A DNA stretch of 64,000 bases from assembly GCF_043555935.1 (NCBI RefSeq), contig NZ_JBIGIB010000003.1:748309-812308 (forward strand), written 5' to 3'. The notes beneath the pieces were generated by a model. It was not told the DNA's origin and ran no database searches. It saw only the letters and a list, made by a program, of their open reading frames with translations. The stretch is from Pelomonas baiyunensis. GTDB lineage: Bacteria > Pseudomonadota > Gammaproteobacteria > Burkholderiales > Burkholderiaceae_C. Position numbers and translations under genes: made by a program. The first letter of the stretch is position 1. The number at the start of each line of letters is the position of its first letter. Below are positions 43,272 through 52,048 of the stretch, piece after piece.

Positions 43272-43925
43272 TCAATTCCGGCCGAACAAACCCAGGCGTT
43301 GGGCTTCCAGCGCGGCCTCGGCGCGCGAGCTCACGTTGAGCTTGCGGTAGATCTGCTTCACGTAGTCGGCAATGGTGTGGCGGCTCAAGCCGAGCTGCAC
43401 ACCGATCTCGGGCAGCGTGAAACCCTTGGCCACGCGCAGCAGCACTTCCGTCTCGCGGTCGGTCAGCGACACCTCGTGCAGCAGGGCTTGCGAGCTGGGC
43501 TTGGCGTGGGCCGCGAAATAGGCGATGACCTTGCGGGCGATGGACGGCGACAGCGGCGGCTCGCCCTGGCTCATGCGCTGCAGTTGCTCGACCAGCAGTT
43601 CGCGCGACTGCTCTTTCAGCAGGTAGCCGAAGGCGCCGGCCTGCAGGGCCGGGAAGAGGTGCTCGTCGTCGTCGTGGATGGTGACGATGACGGACTGCAC
43701 CTCGGGCTGCTTTTCACGCAGCGCGGCAATCACCTCCACCCCGGAACCGTCGGGCAGGCCCAGGTCCAGCAGCGCGAGGGTGAAGCGTTGGCCGTTGACC
43801 AGCGACAGCGCGTCCTGCACGCGCGAGCACTCGGTGATCTGGGCGTTGGCGAACACCTGTTTGACCAGGGCCTTCAGCCAGGCGCGGATCTCCGGAATGT
43901 CTTCAAGCAGCAGGATGTGGTTCAT
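43272..43925 (-). CDS. NarL/LuxR-type response regulator
   Basis: The 217-residue response regulator has receiver residues Glu8-Asp9 (LLLEDI), phosphoacceptor Asp54 (LALLDLGLPDG), Thr83 and a conserved Lys in GYLLKEQ. The C-terminal GerE/LuxR helix-turn-helix reads LTDRETEVLLRVAKGFTLPEIGVQLGLSRHTIADYVKQIYRKL. It is 28 bases downstream of its likely partner kinase. Targets are unknown. The atypical Asp-Asp-Asp-Glu stretch after Thr83 (IVTIHDDDEHLF) is notable but is tolerated in this subfamily. Confidence 0.94.
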   Translation of the reverse strand: MNHILLLEDIPEIRAWLKALVKQVFANAQITECSRVQDALSLVNGQRFTLALLDLGLPDGSGVEVIAALREKQPEVQSVIVTIHDDDEHLFPALQAGAFGYLLKEQSRELLVEQLQRMSQGEPPLSPSIARKVIAYFAAHAKPSSQALLHEVSLTDRETEVLLRVAKGFTLPEIGVQLGLSRHTIADYVKQIYRKLNVSSRAEAALEAQRLGLFGRN

Positions 43926-43953
43926 GGATGGCCTCGGAAAACATGACGATGAT

Positions 43954-45387
43954 TCACAGCGGAATCGTCAGACGGATGACAGTACCCCAGCCGGGGCCGG
44001 ATTCGACCAGGCATTGGCCATGCATTTGCTTGGCGCGTGATTTCATGCTCGCCATGCCATGGCCGCGGTCCAGGCGGCCGTCCAGGTCGGTCGAGATGCC
44101 TTGGCCGTTGTCCTGGATGGTGAGCACGAAATCTCCGTCCTGCACGGTGCTGGAGATGGTGGCGTTGGTGGCGCCGCTGTGTTTGATGATGTTGGACACC
44201 GACTCGCGCAGGATGCGCGTGGTCTGCACGTAAGAGCGCGCCTGAAGCGTGTGTTCGATGTCTTCGGCCGGGCTCTTCCATTCGGCCTGGATGTTGGCCT
44301 GGCCCAGGCGCGACACCACTTCCGCCCGCCAGTCGCCCAAGGCGTCGATCAGGTGCACCGGCTTGCCGGTGAGGCCGCGCACCGACAGGCGCATCTCCTC
44401 CAGCGCTTCGCGCGCCAGCGTGGAGATGCGGTCGGACTCGCTGGTGTGCACGATGGTCAGCAGCTTCGCGCCCAGGTCGTCGTGCAGGTCAGCGGCGATG
44501 CGCTTGCGCTCGCGCTCGGTCACCTGCTCCAGTTTCTGTTCGGCCAGCTGCGCGTGGCTGCGCTCCACTTCGGCGATGCGTTCGGCCATGCGCTGTTCGA
44601 GGGCGGCGAGGTGCCGTTCCGCATCCACCCGCGCTTGGGCCACCCGGTTCACCAATTGCAGGCCCAGCGCCAGCATCAGCAGCGGCAAGCTCAAGCTCAG
44701 CCACGGTGATGCGGCCCACCACGCGGCCTCACTCACGGCCGAGAGCCCCATTTCTGCCAGCAGCGCCAGCATGGTGGGCGCCAGCAGGGCCAACATCCAG
44801 CGGAAGTCACTGGCAGCGGCCAAGTCCATACCGCCCGCGGGCGCGGTGCGCGGCCAGCGCATCCACAAGGCCCAGCCCATGGCTGCCACGAGTTCCAGGC
44901 CCAGCACCGCGTGCCACACGGTGTCGAGCAAATGCACGCGGCCGCCGGCCAGCAGCAAGCTGGCGGGCACCACCAGGCACTGGATCAACAAGGCGTGGTC
45001 GATCCAGCTGCGCTTCCAGTTCATCTGCCGCAGCAGGTATTGCACGCCGCACAGCACCAGCAGCGTCATCAACAGGGGCCGCAGGCCGGCGGCGCTGGGC
45101 AGGGCGGCGGCCCGCAGCACCACCCAGCTGAGCATCATGCCCACCAGGAAATTGGCCGAGCGCTCGCGTGCGTGGAGGCTGGAAATCAGGCCCACCACGG
45201 TGGCCATGATGGCCAGCATCGCAGCAAGCCAGCCGTGCAGGGCTGCGGCCCAGTACAGGCCGGCCACGGGTGCGGCCACCGGTTGGGCCAGGGCCAGGCC
45301 CGGAGCAAGCAGGGGCGCGCACAGCATCAGCACTGCGCGACCGAAGCGCGCCCGCCGTGCCGCGCCCGGCGCGGTCAGAAATGTCAT
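43954..45387 (-). CDS. Membrane sensor histidine kinase, NarX/DesK type (HisKA_3)
   Basis: The 477-residue kinase has an N-terminal signal-like segment and six to seven membrane helices (about residues 15-245), resembling 7TM sensor kinases. A coiled coil (about 255-295) follows. The HisKA_3 phosphoacceptor is His302 in ERKRIAADLHDDLGAKL, and the compact HATPase domain has SNIIKHSGAT (N box), DNGQGI and GHGMASMKSRA. No periplasmic ligand domain is seen, so it may sense a membrane or small hydrophobic signal. ATG 45387 begins the hydrophobic region. It is divergent from phoH. Confidence 0.92.
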   Translation of the reverse strand: MTFLTAPGAARRARFGRAVLMLCAPLLAPGLALAQPVAAPVAGLYWAAALHGWLAAMLAIMATVVGLISSLHARERSANFLVGMMLSWVVLRAAALPSAAGLRPLLMTLLVLCGVQYLLRQMNWKRSWIDHALLIQCLVVPASLLLAGGRVHLLDTVWHAVLGLELVAAMGWALWMRWPRTAPAGGMDLAAASDFRWMLALLAPTMLALLAEMGLSAVSEAAWWAASPWLSLSLPLLMLALGLQLVNRVAQARVDAERHLAALEQRMAERIAEVERSHAQLAEQKLEQVTERERKRIAADLHDDLGAKLLTIVHTSESDRISTLAREALEEMRLSVRGLTGKPVHLIDALGDWRAEVVSRLGQANIQAEWKSPAEDIEHTLQARSYVQTTRILRESVSNIIKHSGATNATISSTVQDGDFVLTIQDNGQGISTDLDGRLDRGHGMASMKSRAKQMHGQCLVESGPGWGTVIRLTIPL

Positions 45388-45493
45388 GGGGCGGCATTGT
45401 GCGGGAGCCCGCTCGCGGGCTGCGCCGGGGAATGCACCAGCGCAAGCCCAGCGACAATTGCAGCCCGTCCTTGTTGATGCTGCCGCTGCTGCC

Positions 45494-46486
45494 GTGATCC
45501 TGCGCTTTGCCCTGGAACCTGCCGACAACACCCGACTGGCCCGCATTTGCGGCAGTCTGGACTGCCACCTGCGTGAAATCGAGGCGGCGCTGGGCGTGAA
45601 GCTGAGCCGGCGCGACGCGGAATTCCGCATCGATGGCCCGAAGGCCGCCGCCGAACGCACCCGCAGCCTCTTGGAAGCCTTGTACGAGCGGGCGCGGCGG
45701 CCGCTTCGGGCCGAGACGCTGCAACTGGCGCTGGTGGAAGCCCAAGTGCCGGTGCCGGTCAGCGCCGCGCCAACGCCGCGACCGGGCGAGGACGGGCCCT
45801 TGGTGCTGCGCACCCGCCGTGCCGATCTCGCAGCGCGCACACCGCGCCAGCACCAGTACTTGCAGCAGATCCTGTCGCACGACATCACCTTTGGCCTGGG
45901 CCCTGCCGGCACGGGCAAAACGTTTCTTGCCGTGGCCTGCGCGGTGGATGCGCTGGAGCGCGCCAGCGTGCAGCGCATCATCCTGACGCGCCCGGCCGTG
46001 GAAGCGGGGGAACGCCTGGGCTTTCTGCCCGGTGACCTGACGCAGAAGGTCGACCCCTACCTGCGCCCGCTTTACGACGCGCTGTACGACCTGATGGGCT
46101 TCGACCGCGTGACCAAGGCGTTCGAGAAAGGGCAGTTGGAGGTAGCGCCGCTGGCCTTCATGCGCGGCCGCACGCTCAACCATGCCTTTGTCATCCTGGA
46201 CGAAGCGCAGAACACCACGCCCGAGCAGATGAAGATGTTCCTGACCCGCATCGGCTTTGGCAGCCGCTGTGTCGTGACCGGGGACACGAGCCAGATCGAC
46301 CTGCCGCGGGGTGTGCAGTCGGGCCTGATCGACGCCGAACGGGTACTGGCCAAGGTCAAGGGCATCGCCATGACCCGATTCACCAGCGCCGACGTGGTGC
46401 GCCACCCGCTCGTGGCCCGCATCGTGGAAGCCTATGAAGCCCGCGCCAAGCGCGAAGGCACGAGCCGCGAAGGAGGGCACGCATGA
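45494..46486 (+). CDS. phoH: PhoH family ATPase (YbeZ)
   Basis: The 330-residue protein has an N-terminal KH-like part (about 1-95) and a P-loop ATPase. Walker A is FGLGPAGTGKTFLA and Walker B is FVILDEAQNTTPEQMKMFLTRIG. RPAVEAGERLGFLPGD and VVTGDTSQIDLPRG are family motifs. YbeZ acts with YbeY in ribosome/rRNA processing, and the two genes overlap here by four bases (ATGA). The start is taken as GTG 45494 because no ATG fits the expected N-terminus. Confidence 0.93.
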   Translation: MILRFALEPADNTRLARICGSLDCHLREIEAALGVKLSRRDAEFRIDGPKAAAERTRSLLEALYERARRPLRAETLQLALVEAQVPVPVSAAPTPRPGEDGPLVLRTRRADLAARTPRQHQYLQQILSHDITFGLGPAGTGKTFLAVACAVDALERASVQRIILTRPAVEAGERLGFLPGDLTQKVDPYLRPLYDALYDLMGFDRVTKAFEKGQLEVAPLAFMRGRTLNHAFVILDEAQNTTPEQMKMFLTRIGFGSRCVVTGDTSQIDLPRGVQSGLIDAERVLAKVKGIAMTRFTSADVVRHPLVARIVEAYEARAKREGTSREGGHA

Positions 46487-46932
46487 AACCCGAGCTGAAC
46501 CTGTCTCTGCAGTTTGCGGACCCGCGCCACCGCGCGGTGCTGCCGCGCCACAAGGTGCAGCGCTTCATCCGTGCGGCGCTGGAGTTGCCCGGCGAGATCA
46601 CGGTGCGCATCGTCGACGCCGATGAAGGGCGGGCGCTGAACCTCGAATACCGCCAGAAAGACTACGCGACCAACGTGCTGACGTTCGACTACGCGCACGA
46701 GCCGGTCGTTGCCGCAGACCTGGTGATTTGTGCGGAGGTGGTGGAGCGCGAGGCGGCTGAGATGGGCATTGCGCTGCTGGACCACTACGCCCACATGCTG
46801 GTGCACGGCACCCTGCATGCGCAGGGTTATGACCACGAAGAAGACGACGAGGCCGCCTGCATGGAAGCGCGCGAGACCGAGATCCTGGCCAGCCTTGGCG
46901 TGGCCGACCCGTACGCCCGCGGCCGCGCTTGA
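46483..46932 (+). CDS. ybeY: Endoribonuclease YbeY (rRNA maturation factor)
   Basis: The 149-residue zinc-dependent ribonuclease has metal site His-x3-His-x5-His in HMLVHGTLHAQGYDH and the upstream NVLTFDYAHEP segment. It takes part in 16S 3'-end maturation and ribosome quality control. It is translationally coupled to phoH. The usual downstream ybeX/corC is missing; a convergent corA gene follows instead. Confidence 0.96.
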   Translation: MKPELNLSLQFADPRHRAVLPRHKVQRFIRAALELPGEITVRIVDADEGRALNLEYRQKDYATNVLTFDYAHEPVVAADLVICAEVVEREAAEMGIALLDHYAHMLVHGTLHAQGYDHEEDDEAACMEARETEILASLGVADPYARGRA

Positions 46933-46938
46933 GCGGGC

Positions 46939-46970
46939 CGGCTCAACGGCTCAGCGGCTCAGCGGCTCGT
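46939..46970. repeat. Four tandem 8-bp CGGCTCAG-type units
   Basis: Units read CGGCTCAA, CGGCTCAG, CGGCTCAG and CGGCTCGT between ybeY and the corA stop codon. The array overlaps the last codons and stop of corA. Confidence 0.7.
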
Positions 46971-48059
46971 CAGGTAGCGCTTGCGCCGGAAGGTGATCCA
47001 CAGGCCGAAGGCCACTGCCAGCATCAGCACGGCCGCATCCCAGAAGCCGTTGTGGTCCTTGATCAGCGGCATCCACTCGAAGTTCATGCCGAAGATGCCG
47101 GTGATCAGGTTCAGCGGCAGGAAGATGGCGGTCAGCACCGTCAGGGTGCGCATGATGCTGTTGGTGCGGTGACCCAGCGCGCTGAAGTGCATCTGCACCG
47201 CCGACTCGGCGGACGACTCCAGCCGGCGCACGTGGGTCAGCACCCGCTCCACATGCTCCAGCACGTCGCGGGAGCGCACCCGCAGCAGCTCGCGCTCGCG
47301 CGTGACATGCGGGTCGCCGTCGGCGGGCCATTCGTCCAGCGCGTCGATCCACTCCTGGATGGCGCTGCGCTGGTCCTCGCAGGTGTCTTCCAGCCGGTGC
47401 AGGGCGTCGCGGCTCTCCAGCAGCAGCGGCCAGTCGTCGAACTCGCTGCTCTGGTCCAGCAGCACGCGCTGCAAGGTGCCGAGTTGGCGGGTCAACAGGC
47501 GGCGCAGTTCCAGGTAGCTGTCCACCATGTGGTTCACCATGCGCAGCATCAAGTCTGCGGGGCTGGTGGGCAGGCGGGCGCTGCCGCGGGCTGATTTCTC
47601 GCGCCCTTCGGTCAGGCGGTCCAGCTTGTGCGCAAAGAACTCGCGCACCTGGCAATCGGTCGGGTGCACGGTGATGAGCACGCGGTCGAACACCGCGAAG
47701 CCCACCGGGCTGGTGTCGATGGAGCGCAGCGCCCGCTGCGCCGAGGCCAACGTGCCGTGCTCGTCATCGACGAACAAGTCCTGGCTGCCCGGTGCCGCAG
47801 CCAGCCGGCGGAACACCAGCATGTCGTACCAGGACGTGTAGTCAAAGTGCGAGGGCAGCTGGTTGTTGATCAGGTCGGACACATGCAGGTCGACGATGTT
47901 GCCGCAGCCCCAGCGCGTCAACGCCTGCTGCAGCGCCGGCTCGCCCACCTCGAACACCCGGCGCCCGTAGCCCACCCACAGGAAGCCGCGCTCCGGCAGG
48001 GCCTCGGGCAGCGCGTTCAGCTCGGTGAAGCCATCCGGCTCGATGTGGAAGACCCGCAC
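46959..48059 (-). CDS. corA: CorA/ZntB-family divalent metal ion transporter
   Basis: The 366-residue transporter has a long soluble N-terminal funnel domain and two C-terminal membrane helices (TVLTAIFLPLNLITGIFGMNFEWMP and FWDAAVLMLAVAFGLWITF). The GMN motif that caps the pore is intact, and a basic tail (RRKRYLTSR) follows. The ion is probably Mg2+, though Zn2+ or Ni2+/Co2+ cannot be excluded. The GTG start at 48059 lies four bases after the hemB stop, so hemB-corA form an operon. That would suit an Mg-type HemB. Confidence 0.93.
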   Translation of the reverse strand: MRVFHIEPDGFTELNALPEALPERGFLWVGYGRRVFEVGEPALQQALTRWGCGNIVDLHVSDLINNQLPSHFDYTSWYDMLVFRRLAAAPGSQDLFVDDEHGTLASAQRALRSIDTSPVGFAVFDRVLITVHPTDCQVREFFAHKLDRLTEGREKSARGSARLPTSPADLMLRMVNHMVDSYLELRRLLTRQLGTLQRVLLDQSSEFDDWPLLLESRDALHRLEDTCEDQRSAIQEWIDALDEWPADGDPHVTRERELLRVRSRDVLEHVERVLTHVRRLESSAESAVQMHFSALGHRTNSIMRTLTVLTAIFLPLNLITGIFGMNFEWMPLIKDHNGFWDAAVLMLAVAFGLWITFRRKRYLTSR

Positions 48060-48063
48060 GGGT

Positions 48064-49080
<1,017 letters not shown>

Positions 49081-49149
49081 TTCAAAACCTCAGGCTGCGG
49101 TGGAGCGGCCCGGCGCGTGATGGACAACACATCCGGGCGTCATTTATTC

Positions 49150-49178
49150 GTGACGCCCCCGCTCAAGCGCGCTAAACT
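49150..49178 (+). promoter_or_regulatory. Promoter of the candidate small RNA
   Basis: GTGACG (49150-49155) and TAAACT (49173-49178) are spaced by exactly 17 bases, each matching the sigma-70 consensus at four or more positions. The predicted start is about 49185. Confidence 0.6.
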
Positions 49179-49184
49179 TGTCAG

Positions 49185-49297
49185 CGAATGATAGCCGCAA
49201 GGTGGTCGTTCCCTGCTTTTCCTCCCTGAGCAGGAGCCTTAACGTGATGACAGCGATAAGGCTTTCTCAGCCCCGGTTTTTACCGGGGCTTTTTTTT
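49185..49297 (+). ncRNA. Candidate structured small RNA with a CCUCC loop, between hemB and hemJ
   Basis: About 113 nucleotides run from a plausible promoter to a strong terminator, with no good open frame. Three hairpins are visible. Stem CCTGCT/AGCAGG (49212-49217 with 49229-49234) has the 11-base loop TTTCCTCCCTG. Stem GCCTTA/TAAGGC (49236-49241 with 49257-49262) follows, then the terminator. The first loop presents CCUCC, complementary to Shine-Dalgarno sequences, a feature of several trans-acting small RNAs including the alphaproteobacterial cuckoo-type RNAs. I do not recognise a named family. A short leader of hemJ is an alternative, but the terminator separates them. Confidence 0.6.
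49269..49297 (+). terminator. Rho-independent terminator of the candidate small RNA
   Basis: AGCCCCGG and CCGGGGCT form a perfect eight-base stem with loop TTTTTA, followed by an uninterrupted T run. Confidence 0.95.
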
Positions 49298-49523
49298 GAT
49301 CTGTGCCGGAGCGCCGACTCGCTGCGCGACCCGGCCTGCGCTGTGGCGCAGCGCGCCTGGCGGTGCGGCTCCGGCCCATCTCCAAGGCAGGCGGCGTGGC
49401 CACCTGCCTTGACGGCGGTCTGACCTGCCCCGAGGTCCGCTCACTCCGCGATGCCGAGCGAAGCCCTGCTGGGCTACGGTCTGCCGAAAGCCGGCACGGC
49501 GGCGCGCTGCCCATAATGCCCGC
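49298..49523. other. Intergenic stretch before hemJ with no recognised gene
   Basis: About 225 GC-rich bases separate the small-RNA terminator from hemJ. I see no gene, tRNA or clear repeat in it. It must carry the hemJ operon promoter, which I cannot place. Confidence 0.6.
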
Positions 49524-49952
49524 ATGCTCTGGGTCAAAGCCTTTCACATCGTCTTCGTCGCCGCGTGGTTCGCCGGTTTGTTCTACCTGCCGCGGATCTT
49601 TGTGAACCTGGCCATGGTGCCGGCCGACAGCCACGCCGAGCGCGAGCGCCTGCTGCTGATGGCGCACAAGCTGCACCGGTTCTCGACGCTGCTGATGGGT
49701 GTGGCGCTGGGTCTGGGCCTGTGGGTGTGGCTGGGCTACGGCGCAGGCCGCTTCGCCGGCAGTTACTGGCTGCACGCCAAGTTGTTGTTGGTGCTGGGCG
49801 TGGTGGGCTATCACCACATGAACCGCCGCCTGATGCGGAGTTTTGAAGACCTGTCCAACCGCCGCAGCCACCGCTGGTTCCGCGTCTACAACGAGGTCTC
49901 GGTGCTGCTGTTCGCAGCCATCGTGGTGCTGGCCGCCGTCAAACCGTTTTGA
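49524..49952 (+). CDS. hemJ: Protoporphyrinogen IX oxidase HemJ
   Basis: The 142-residue inner-membrane protein has four helices and the HemJ pattern. WVKAFHIVFVAAWFAGLFYLPRIFV carries the conserved His, WLHAKLLLVLGVVGYHH the conserved Lys, and the end is RVYNEVSVLLFAAIVVLAAVKPF. HemJ performs the penultimate haem step in many Gram-negatives that lack HemG and HemY. hemB lies 440 bases away on the opposite strand, which supports the haem role. Its stop codon overlaps the vanZ-family start. Confidence 0.93.
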   Translation: MLWVKAFHIVFVAAWFAGLFYLPRIFVNLAMVPADSHAERERLLLMAHKLHRFSTLLMGVALGLGLWVWLGYGAGRFAGSYWLHAKLLLVLGVVGYHHMNRRLMRSFEDLSNRRSHRWFRVYNEVSVLLFAAIVVLAAVKPF

Positions 49953-51064
49953 ACGTGTTGCCGGTGCGTCGTCGGCAAAGTTCCGCCACCTGGCTGCTGC
50001 TGGCCCATCTGGGGCTGGTGGTGTATGCCAGCCTCTATCCGTTCTGGCCGCTGCGGGCGCCGCCGGGGTTGGGCTTGCCGTGGCTGTTCGGGTTGCCCTG
50101 GCCGCAGCGCTTCTGGGCGTTTGACGTCGAGGCCAATCTCGCCGGATACGTGCCCCTGGGCGTGCTCGGGTTTGCGGCCGTCATCCGTTCGGGCGGCACG
50201 CTGCGGGCCGCCTTGCTGCTCGGGTTGCTGCCCGGGCCGGTGCTGTCATTTCTGATGGAGACCCTGCAGTTCTATGTGCCCGGGCGCGTGCCCTCGCTGT
50301 CGGACTGGGCGCTGAACTCGGCGGGCAGCACGTTGGGCACGGCCCTGGGCCTGGGGCTGCACCTCCTGGGCGGCCTGCGCCGGTGGGAGGACGTGCGCGA
50401 GCACTGGTTCGGCGCCAGCAGCGCGCCCGGGTTGGCGCTGTTGGCGCTGTGGCCGCTGGCCTTGCTGTACCCCACGCCCATGCCCTTCGGCCTGGGGCAG
50501 TGGCTGCCGTGGTGGCGCGAGTCGCTGGTGGATGCGCTGGCCGGTACGCCGTGGGCGCTGTCCTGGGGCGACGCCGTGACGGTGGAGCATGAACTGCCGC
50601 CCGGCCTGCTGGCCTTGGCGATTGCGCTGGGCATCCTGGCGCCGGTGCTGCTGGCGATCACGGTGGCCCGCCCGGGCGTGCGGCGCGTGGTGCTCGGCGC
50701 TGCGGTCGTGGCGCTGGGCATGGCCGCGACGGCGGTGGCCACGGCCATGGCCTTTGGGCCGGACCACGCCTGGGCCTGGCTCAGCGAGGCCACGCGGCCC
50801 GGCGTCAGCCTCGGGTTGGCGCTGGCGTTGCTGGCCTGCTTGCTGCCGTCGCGCGTGGCCGCGGCGCTGGGCCTCTTCACCTTGTGCGCGTTGATTGGGC
50901 TCATCAGCCTGGCGCCCAGCGACCCCTACCTCGCGCTCAACCTGCAAGCCTGGGAGCACGGTCGTTTCATCAACTTCTACGGGCTGACCCGTTGGCTGGC
51001 CTGGACCTGGCCTTTCGCGGCCCTGATTTGGCTGGCCGCGCGCCTCGTGCAAAAGCCCGAGTGA
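49949..51064 (+). CDS. VanZ-like family membrane protein
   Basis: The 371-residue polytopic protein has an N-terminal VanZ-like domain of four helices. FDVEANLAGYVPLGVLGFAA and FLMETLQFYVPGRVPSLSDWALNSAGSTLGTALG give the ExxQ...R..SxxD...N..G pattern. A second C-terminal membrane half follows (about 200-365). VanZ proteins are linked to glycopeptide tolerance and envelope functions, but the biochemical role is unsettled. The start is TTG 49949, overlapping the hemJ stop, or GTG 49955. Confidence 0.87.
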   Translation: MNVLPVRRRQSSATWLLLAHLGLVVYASLYPFWPLRAPPGLGLPWLFGLPWPQRFWAFDVEANLAGYVPLGVLGFAAVIRSGGTLRAALLLGLLPGPVLSFLMETLQFYVPGRVPSLSDWALNSAGSTLGTALGLGLHLLGGLRRWEDVREHWFGASSAPGLALLALWPLALLYPTPMPFGLGQWLPWWRESLVDALAGTPWALSWGDAVTVEHELPPGLLALAIALGILAPVLLAITVARPGVRRVVLGAAVVALGMAATAVATAMAFGPDHAWAWLSEATRPGVSLGLALALLACLLPSRVAAALGLFTLCALIGLISLAPSDPYLALNLQAWEHGRFINFYGLTRWLAWTWPFAALIWLAARLVQKPE

Positions 51065-51078
51065 GACAATCCGGGGCG

Positions 51079-51405
51079 ATGAGTTACTACCAGCGCCACG
51101 TCTTTTTCTGCCTGAATCAACGCGCCAATGGAGAGGCCAGCTGTGCCGACCATGACGCGCAAGGCGCCTTCGATCACTGCAAGTCCCGCGTCAAGCAATT
51201 GGGCCTGGCCGGCAAAGACGGCGTGCGGGTCAACAAGGCGGGCTGCCTGGACCGCTGCGCCGGCGGGCCGGTGGCGGTGGTCTACCCCGAGGCCGTCTGG
51301 TACTCGTGGGTGGATCAGAGCGACATCGACGAAATCGTGGAAAGCCACCTGCGCGACGGCAAGGTCGTCGAACGCCTGGTGCTGCCGGACCACGTCGGCC
51401 GATGA
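51079..51405 (+). CDS. Thioredoxin-like [2Fe-2S] ferredoxin
   Basis: The 108-residue protein is of the small thioredoxin-fold 2Fe-2S ferredoxin type. Cysteines occur in FFCLNQ, EASCADH and NKAGCLDRCAGGP, matching the C-x(10-12)-C ... C-x3-C arrangement. The C-terminal VWYSWVDQSDIDEIVESHL is typical. Its electron-transfer partner is unknown. It is coupled to the following hydrolase gene by a four-base overlap. Confidence 0.92.
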   Translation: MSYYQRHVFFCLNQRANGEASCADHDAQGAFDHCKSRVKQLGLAGKDGVRVNKAGCLDRCAGGPVAVVYPEAVWYSWVDQSDIDEIVESHLRDGKVVERLVLPDHVGR

Positions 51406-52025
51406 ACTCGCAAACGGAAAAGCGGCTGGTCGCCGGGCCCGCCGGCGCCCTTGAGGTGGCCATTGACTTGCCGGCTGCGGGCGTGACTCCGCTGGGCACC
51501 GCGCTCATCTGCCACCCCAACCCCACGCAGGGCGGCACCATGGACAACAAGGTGGTGCAGACCTTGGCTCGGGCCTTCATCCACCTGGGCTGGCGCGCCG
51601 TGCGCTTCAACTTCCGCGGCATCGGCAAGTCCGAAGGCGCGTGGGACGAGGGGCGCGGCGAGGTCGACGACGCCTTGGCTGTGCTGGCCGCTGAGCGCAC
51701 CGCCGGGGCGCCGCTTGTGCTGGCCGGGTTTTCGTTCGGCGGCTATGTCGCGTCGCGCGCGGCGCAGCGGCTGGCCGATCCGGCCCAGCGCCTGGTGCTG
51801 GTCGGCCCGGCCACCAGCCGGTTCGACACCGCCCCCGTGCCGGCCGACACGGTGGTCATCCACGGCGAAGTGGACGATGTGGTGCCGCTGTCGTCGGTGC
51901 TGGACTGGGCCCGCCCGCAAAGCTTGCCCGTGACCGTGGTGCCGGGCGTGGGCCACTTCTTCCATGGCCAGCTGCCGTTGCTCAAGTCGCTTGTGGTTCG
52001 CGCTTTCGACCCCACCAAGGCTTGA
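51402..52025 (+). CDS. Alpha/beta hydrolase
   Basis: The 207-residue cytoplasmic hydrolase has nucleophile Ser in AGFSFGGYVASRA, an acid in GEVDDVVPL and His in VPGVGHFFHGQL. CHPNPTQGGTMDNKVVQTLARAF and VRFNFRGIGKSEG are typical of the YsgA/PA-type small alpha/beta hydrolases common in betaproteobacteria. The substrate is unknown. ATG 51402 overlaps the ferredoxin stop. Confidence 0.92.
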   Translation: MNSQTEKRLVAGPAGALEVAIDLPAAGVTPLGTALICHPNPTQGGTMDNKVVQTLARAFIHLGWRAVRFNFRGIGKSEGAWDEGRGEVDDALAVLAAERTAGAPLVLAGFSFGGYVASRAAQRLADPAQRLVLVGPATSRFDTAPVPADTVVIHGEVDDVVPLSSVLDWARPQSLPVTVVPGVGHFFHGQLPLLKSLVVRAFDPTKA

Positions 52026-52048
52026 TCCCTGCGCCTGAATCCGTTTTG

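Noticed and set aside
44249..45493. Upstream extension of the phoH reading frame
   Set aside because: It lies antisense to the sensor kinase and has no conserved residues; PhoH similarity begins at GTG 45494.
49178..49423. Small open frame across the candidate small RNA
   Set aside because: It reads through a strong terminator and lacks a ribosome binding site.
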